Of a stretch of DNA of 8,126 nucleotides, positions 6,380 through 8,126 are shown in pieces. The position numbers and the translations under genes were made by a program. Numbering within the stretch: position 1 is the first letter of the stretch; every line of letters starts with the position of its first letter. Origin of the DNA: Actinomycetota bacterium (lineage in GTDB: Bacteria; Actinomycetota; Actinomycetes; Actinomycetales; Microbacteriaceae); NCBI GenBank assembly GCA_018895315.1, contig JAHIOK010000107.1:1-8126 (forward strand). The letters run 5' to 3'. Below the pieces are notes generated by a model, which saw only the letters and a list, made by a program, of their open reading frames with translations, was not told the origin of the DNA and made no database searches.

Positions 6380-6443
6380 CCGTTTACGCACGGTTTTGGG
6401 TGCGTCCGGGAGCCCGGAGCCGACGAAAACCGTGCGTAAACGG
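6380..6443. repeat. Perfect 18-nt inverted repeat with nested hairpin between convergent genes
   Basis: Arms CCGTTTACGCACGGTTTT (6380-6397) and its exact complement (6426-6443) are separated by 28 nt, which contain a second perfect dyad TCCGGG-AG-CCCGGA (6405-6418). Further out, GACCCC (6365-6370) can pair with GGGGTC (6453-6458), with 9 nt unpaired on each side. The structure fills the 99-bp gap between apt and guanine deaminase. It could form a bidirectional transcription barrier, but the T-runs lie next to the loop rather than after the stem, so it is not a standard intrinsic terminator. The size and perfection suggest a REP-like mobile palindrome. Confidence 0.8.
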
Positions 6444-6463
6444 ACTGGGACCGGGGTCCGGGG

Positions 6464-7858
6464 TCAGAGCGGGGCGATCACGCGGCGGCCGCGGACGTAC
6501 ACGTCGGTGACGGCGGCCTCGCGCATCCCCATCAGCAGCGTGAACAGGTGGGCCTCGTGGCCCCGCTCGGCCGCGGAGACCAGCGCTTCATAGAGCCCGG
6601 GCTGGGCCGAGGCATCCACGATCACGAAGTCGGCCTCTTTGCCGGCGTCGAAGTTGCCGAACACGTCTTCCTGGTCGAGGGCGCGCGCCCCCGCGAGGGT
6701 GCCGAGGAAGAGCAGCTGGGCGGGGTCGATCGCCCGGGCGAGGGGTCCGTCCTCGCTCATGTGCACCTTGAAGGCGTCGTTGAGCACGCGGGGGATCAGC
6801 CACTCGTCGCCCGCACCGATGTCGGTGCCCATTGCGATCGTGACGCCCGATGCGACCGTCCGGCGCCAGGGCATCGTGCCGCTGCCGAGGAACAGCTGCG
6901 ACGTCGGGCAGTGCGCGATCGATGACCCCGTCTCGGCGAGACGCGCCAGCTCGCCGTCCTGGCAGTGCACGGCGTGCGCGAAGACGCTGCGGCGCCCGAG
7001 CAGGCTCTCGCCACCGCGCGCCGACCCGGGCAGGAATCGGCCGTCGTAGGTGTCGAGGTAGGCATCGACGTCGTATGTCGCGCGCACCGCCGCGATCTCG
7101 CCGTCGCCGGCACGGTTGTTCTCGTTGAGATGCGAGTGGAAGTAGACGCCGTCGTTGCGCACATCGGCGTAGAGATCGCCGAGGGCTCCGAGCGTCTGAG
7201 GCGTCACCGACAGGCTGAATCGGGGAACCACTGCGACCTGGGCGAGTGCTCGCCGAGGATCGACGGAGGCCTCGGGATCGCGCCCGTGCCATCGCTCGAT
7301 CTCGTCACGAGTGAGGGCGAGGGCCTCGTCTTCCGAGGTGAGCAGCGCGGCCGCACTCGCCGGCCCGACGGTCTGGATGCCGCGGCCGCTGATCACGCGG
7401 AGCCCTGCCTGCAGCGACCGGGTGAACAGGGCATCCTGCGCGGCGGGGAAAGCCGAGCCGAAGACGAGGGCAGAAGTCGTGCCCACGGCGACGCGGCGGC
7501 GCACGAACTCGGCGGCGATCAGGTCGGCAAAGACCGGGTCGGCCAGCCGCGTCTCGGCGGGGAACACGCAGCGCTCGAGCCATTCGAGCAGCTCGCCACC
7601 GCCGAACGCGTCGGTCGTGAACGTCTGCGGGAAATGCAGGTGCGTGTCGACGAACCCGGGGAGGAGGTATCCGCCGGTCTCGACCACGGCGTCGCCCCGG
7701 AGGGTCTCGGGCAGCGATATCCACGACCCGGCGAACCGGATGCGGCCGTCCGCCCCCACGGCGAGGGCTCCGTCGGGTTCGGACACCAGCGCCGATGCCG
7801 CGCCCTCGAGGGAGGGGGCTCCGGCGATGTGGATGAGGTGACCGCGGTACACCGTCAC
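6464..7858 (-). CDS. guaD: Guanine deaminase
   Basis: Zinc-dependent amidohydrolase converting guanine to xanthine and ammonia, in the cytoplasm. It has 464 residues. Motifs in order: PGFVDTHLHFPQ (67-78; metal ligands His73 and His75), VPRFSLSVTP (211-220, the substrate-contacting Arg-Phe pair typical of guanine deaminases), HLNEN (243-247; His243 and Glu246), FAHAVH (His295), AHCPTSQLFLGSG (315-327) and MGTDIGAG (343-350; Asp346). The C-terminal GNFDAGKEADFVIVD (401-415) closes the barrel and rebuilds the small beta domain. All catalytic residues are present. The GTG at 7858 was chosen over an ATG 19 codons upstream because AGGAGGT lies 6 nt before it and homology starts there. Unlike its neighbours it has a strong Shine-Dalgarno. 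An insertion-sequence end lies about 67 bp upstream. A chlorohydrolase of another specificity is much less likely given the PRFSLS and GTDIGAG motifs. Confidence 0.93.
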   Translation of the reverse strand: MTVYRGHLIHIAGAPSLEGAASALVSEPDGALAVGADGRIRFAGSWISLPETLRGDAVVETGGYLLPGFVDTHLHFPQTFTTDAFGGGELLEWLERCVFPAETRLADPVFADLIAAEFVRRRVAVGTTSALVFGSAFPAAQDALFTRSLQAGLRVISGRGIQTVGPASAAALLTSEDEALALTRDEIERWHGRDPEASVDPRRALAQVAVVPRFSLSVTPQTLGALGDLYADVRNDGVYFHSHLNENNRAGDGEIAAVRATYDVDAYLDTYDGRFLPGSARGGESLLGRRSVFAHAVHCQDGELARLAETGSSIAHCPTSQLFLGSGTMPWRRTVASGVTIAMGTDIGAGDEWLIPRVLNDAFKVHMSEDGPLARAIDPAQLLFLGTLAGARALDQEDVFGNFDAGKEADFVIVDASAQPGLYEALVSAAERGHEAHLFTLLMGMREAAVTDVYVRGRRVIAPL

Positions 7859-7864
7859 GGCAGC

Positions 7865-7871
7865 ACCTCCT
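7865..7871 (-). promoter_or_regulatory. Strong ribosome binding site deciding the guanine deaminase start
   Basis: AGGAGGT on the minus strand with a 6-nt spacer before the GTG at 7858. It is the only near-consensus Shine-Dalgarno in the window and rules out the longer reading frame that begins at 7915. Confidence 0.85.
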
Positions 7872-7925
7872 GTTTTCGGTTCGGATCGAGTCTCGGCGCG
7901 ACCAATTGCGCGCACGTAACGCGGT

Positions 7926-8126
7926 TGTTAAGTCTCCGGCGCCTCCGAGCGCAACCGCTCGCACCGCGGCGCGACACGCTCATAGCCGCACGCGGCGGCG
8001 GCCTAGATGTAGTTCCCCGGGACGTTGTGAACGCGGGCTGAGGGGACGTTTCCGCCGATTCCGGTGTGGGGTCTGTGGTGGTTGTAGTGATGGATCCAGT
8101 CCTGGTAGGTGGCTTCTCTGTCCATC
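7926..8126 (-). mobile_element. End of an insertion sequence, IS481/IS3-like (other end beyond the window)
   Basis: The right edge holds the 3' part of a transposase gene whose stop is at 8003-8005. About 77 nt past the stop, TGTTAAGTCTCCGGCG begins at 7926; a terminal TGT and this distance fit an IS481-type terminal inverted repeat. A small hairpin CGAGCG-CAAC-CGCTCG (7946-7961) lies inside the end. The exact boundary is inferred, because the opposite end and the target duplication are not in the window. Confidence 0.55.
8003..8126 (-). CDS. Transposase, integrase-core C-terminus (partial)
   Basis: The last 40 codons and stop of a DDE transposase. The reading enters at the right edge and includes EATYQDWIHHYN then HHRPHTGIGG and ends NVPGNYI. 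The pattern W-x-x-x-YN-x-x-RPH-(T/S)-x-(I/L)-GG is the hallmark of the rve_3 tail of IS481- and IS3-family transposases, just after the last catalytic Glu. Codon use (AGA, GGA, CAT, TCA) is more relaxed than in the neighbouring chromosomal genes, in keeping with acquired DNA. Whether the full gene is intact cannot be seen. Confidence 0.82.
   Translation of the reverse strand, partial: MDREATYQDWIHHYNHHRPHTGIGGNVPSARVHNVPGNYI

Noticed and set aside
5759..6391. 211-codon upstream extension of the alpha-glucosidase frame
   Set aside because: The extension is antisense to apt and has low-complexity composition. Family homology starts only after the ATG at 5758, which has its own promoter-like box.
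2747..7858. The whole window as one operon or a new multi-gene system
   Set aside because: Gene directions change five times, most genes have their own promoter-like box, and the functions (K+ uptake, amide hydrolysis, sugar hydrolysis, purine salvage) do not form one pathway.
6965..8041. A 358-codon plus-strand frame opposite guanine deaminase
   Set aside because: It is a shadow of the deaminase frame and runs on through the intergenic gap into the IS end. It has no protein-like motifs.

Overview
The window looks like chromosomal DNA from a high-GC Gram-positive actinobacterium. The best guess is Microbacteriaceae, possibly Microbacterium. The basis is a strong G/C bias at third codon positions, GTG starts, several genes whose start codon sits 6-8 nt after a TANNNT box (leaderless style), and an actinobacterial-type GH13 alpha-glucosidase. 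The genus is an inference from style, not a database result.

Layout: (1) Positions 1-1580, minus strand: most of an APC-superfamily potassium importer of the KimA (YdaO) type, with its C-terminus beyond the left edge. (2) Positions 1581-1758: a divergent promoter region with two dyads. (3) Positions 1759-2418, plus strand: a GntR/FadR-like regulator whose C-terminal domain seems to lack the usual metal ligands. (4) Positions 2419-2746: a gap with a plausible promoter, a doubtful 55-codon ORF and terminator-like hairpins. (5) Positions 2747-3967, minus strand: an M20-family amidohydrolase. (6) Positions 4070-5758, minus strand: a complete GH13 alpha-glucosidase. (7) Positions 5837-6364, plus strand: apt, adenine phosphoribosyltransferase, divergent from the glucosidase. 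(8) Positions 6365-6463: a perfect 18-nt inverted repeat with a nested hairpin, between convergent genes. (9) Positions 6464-7858, minus strand: guanine deaminase with a strong Shine-Dalgarno site. (10) About 7926 to the right edge: the end of an insertion sequence with the last 40 codons of an IS481/IS3-type transposase.

The window is mostly a row of single-gene transcription units rather than one operon. Two neighbouring genes share purine salvage: apt recovers adenine as AMP, and guanine deaminase converts guanine to xanthine. The GntR regulator could control itself and the divergent KimA-like gene through the dyads between them, but this is not proven. I found no CRISPR array, toxin-antitoxin pair, phage module or clear new multi-gene system. 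The most unusual items are the large palindrome at 6380-6443, the recurring leaderless promoter layout, the IS end close upstream of guanine deaminase, and the promoter-plus-short-ORF gap at 2419-2746.
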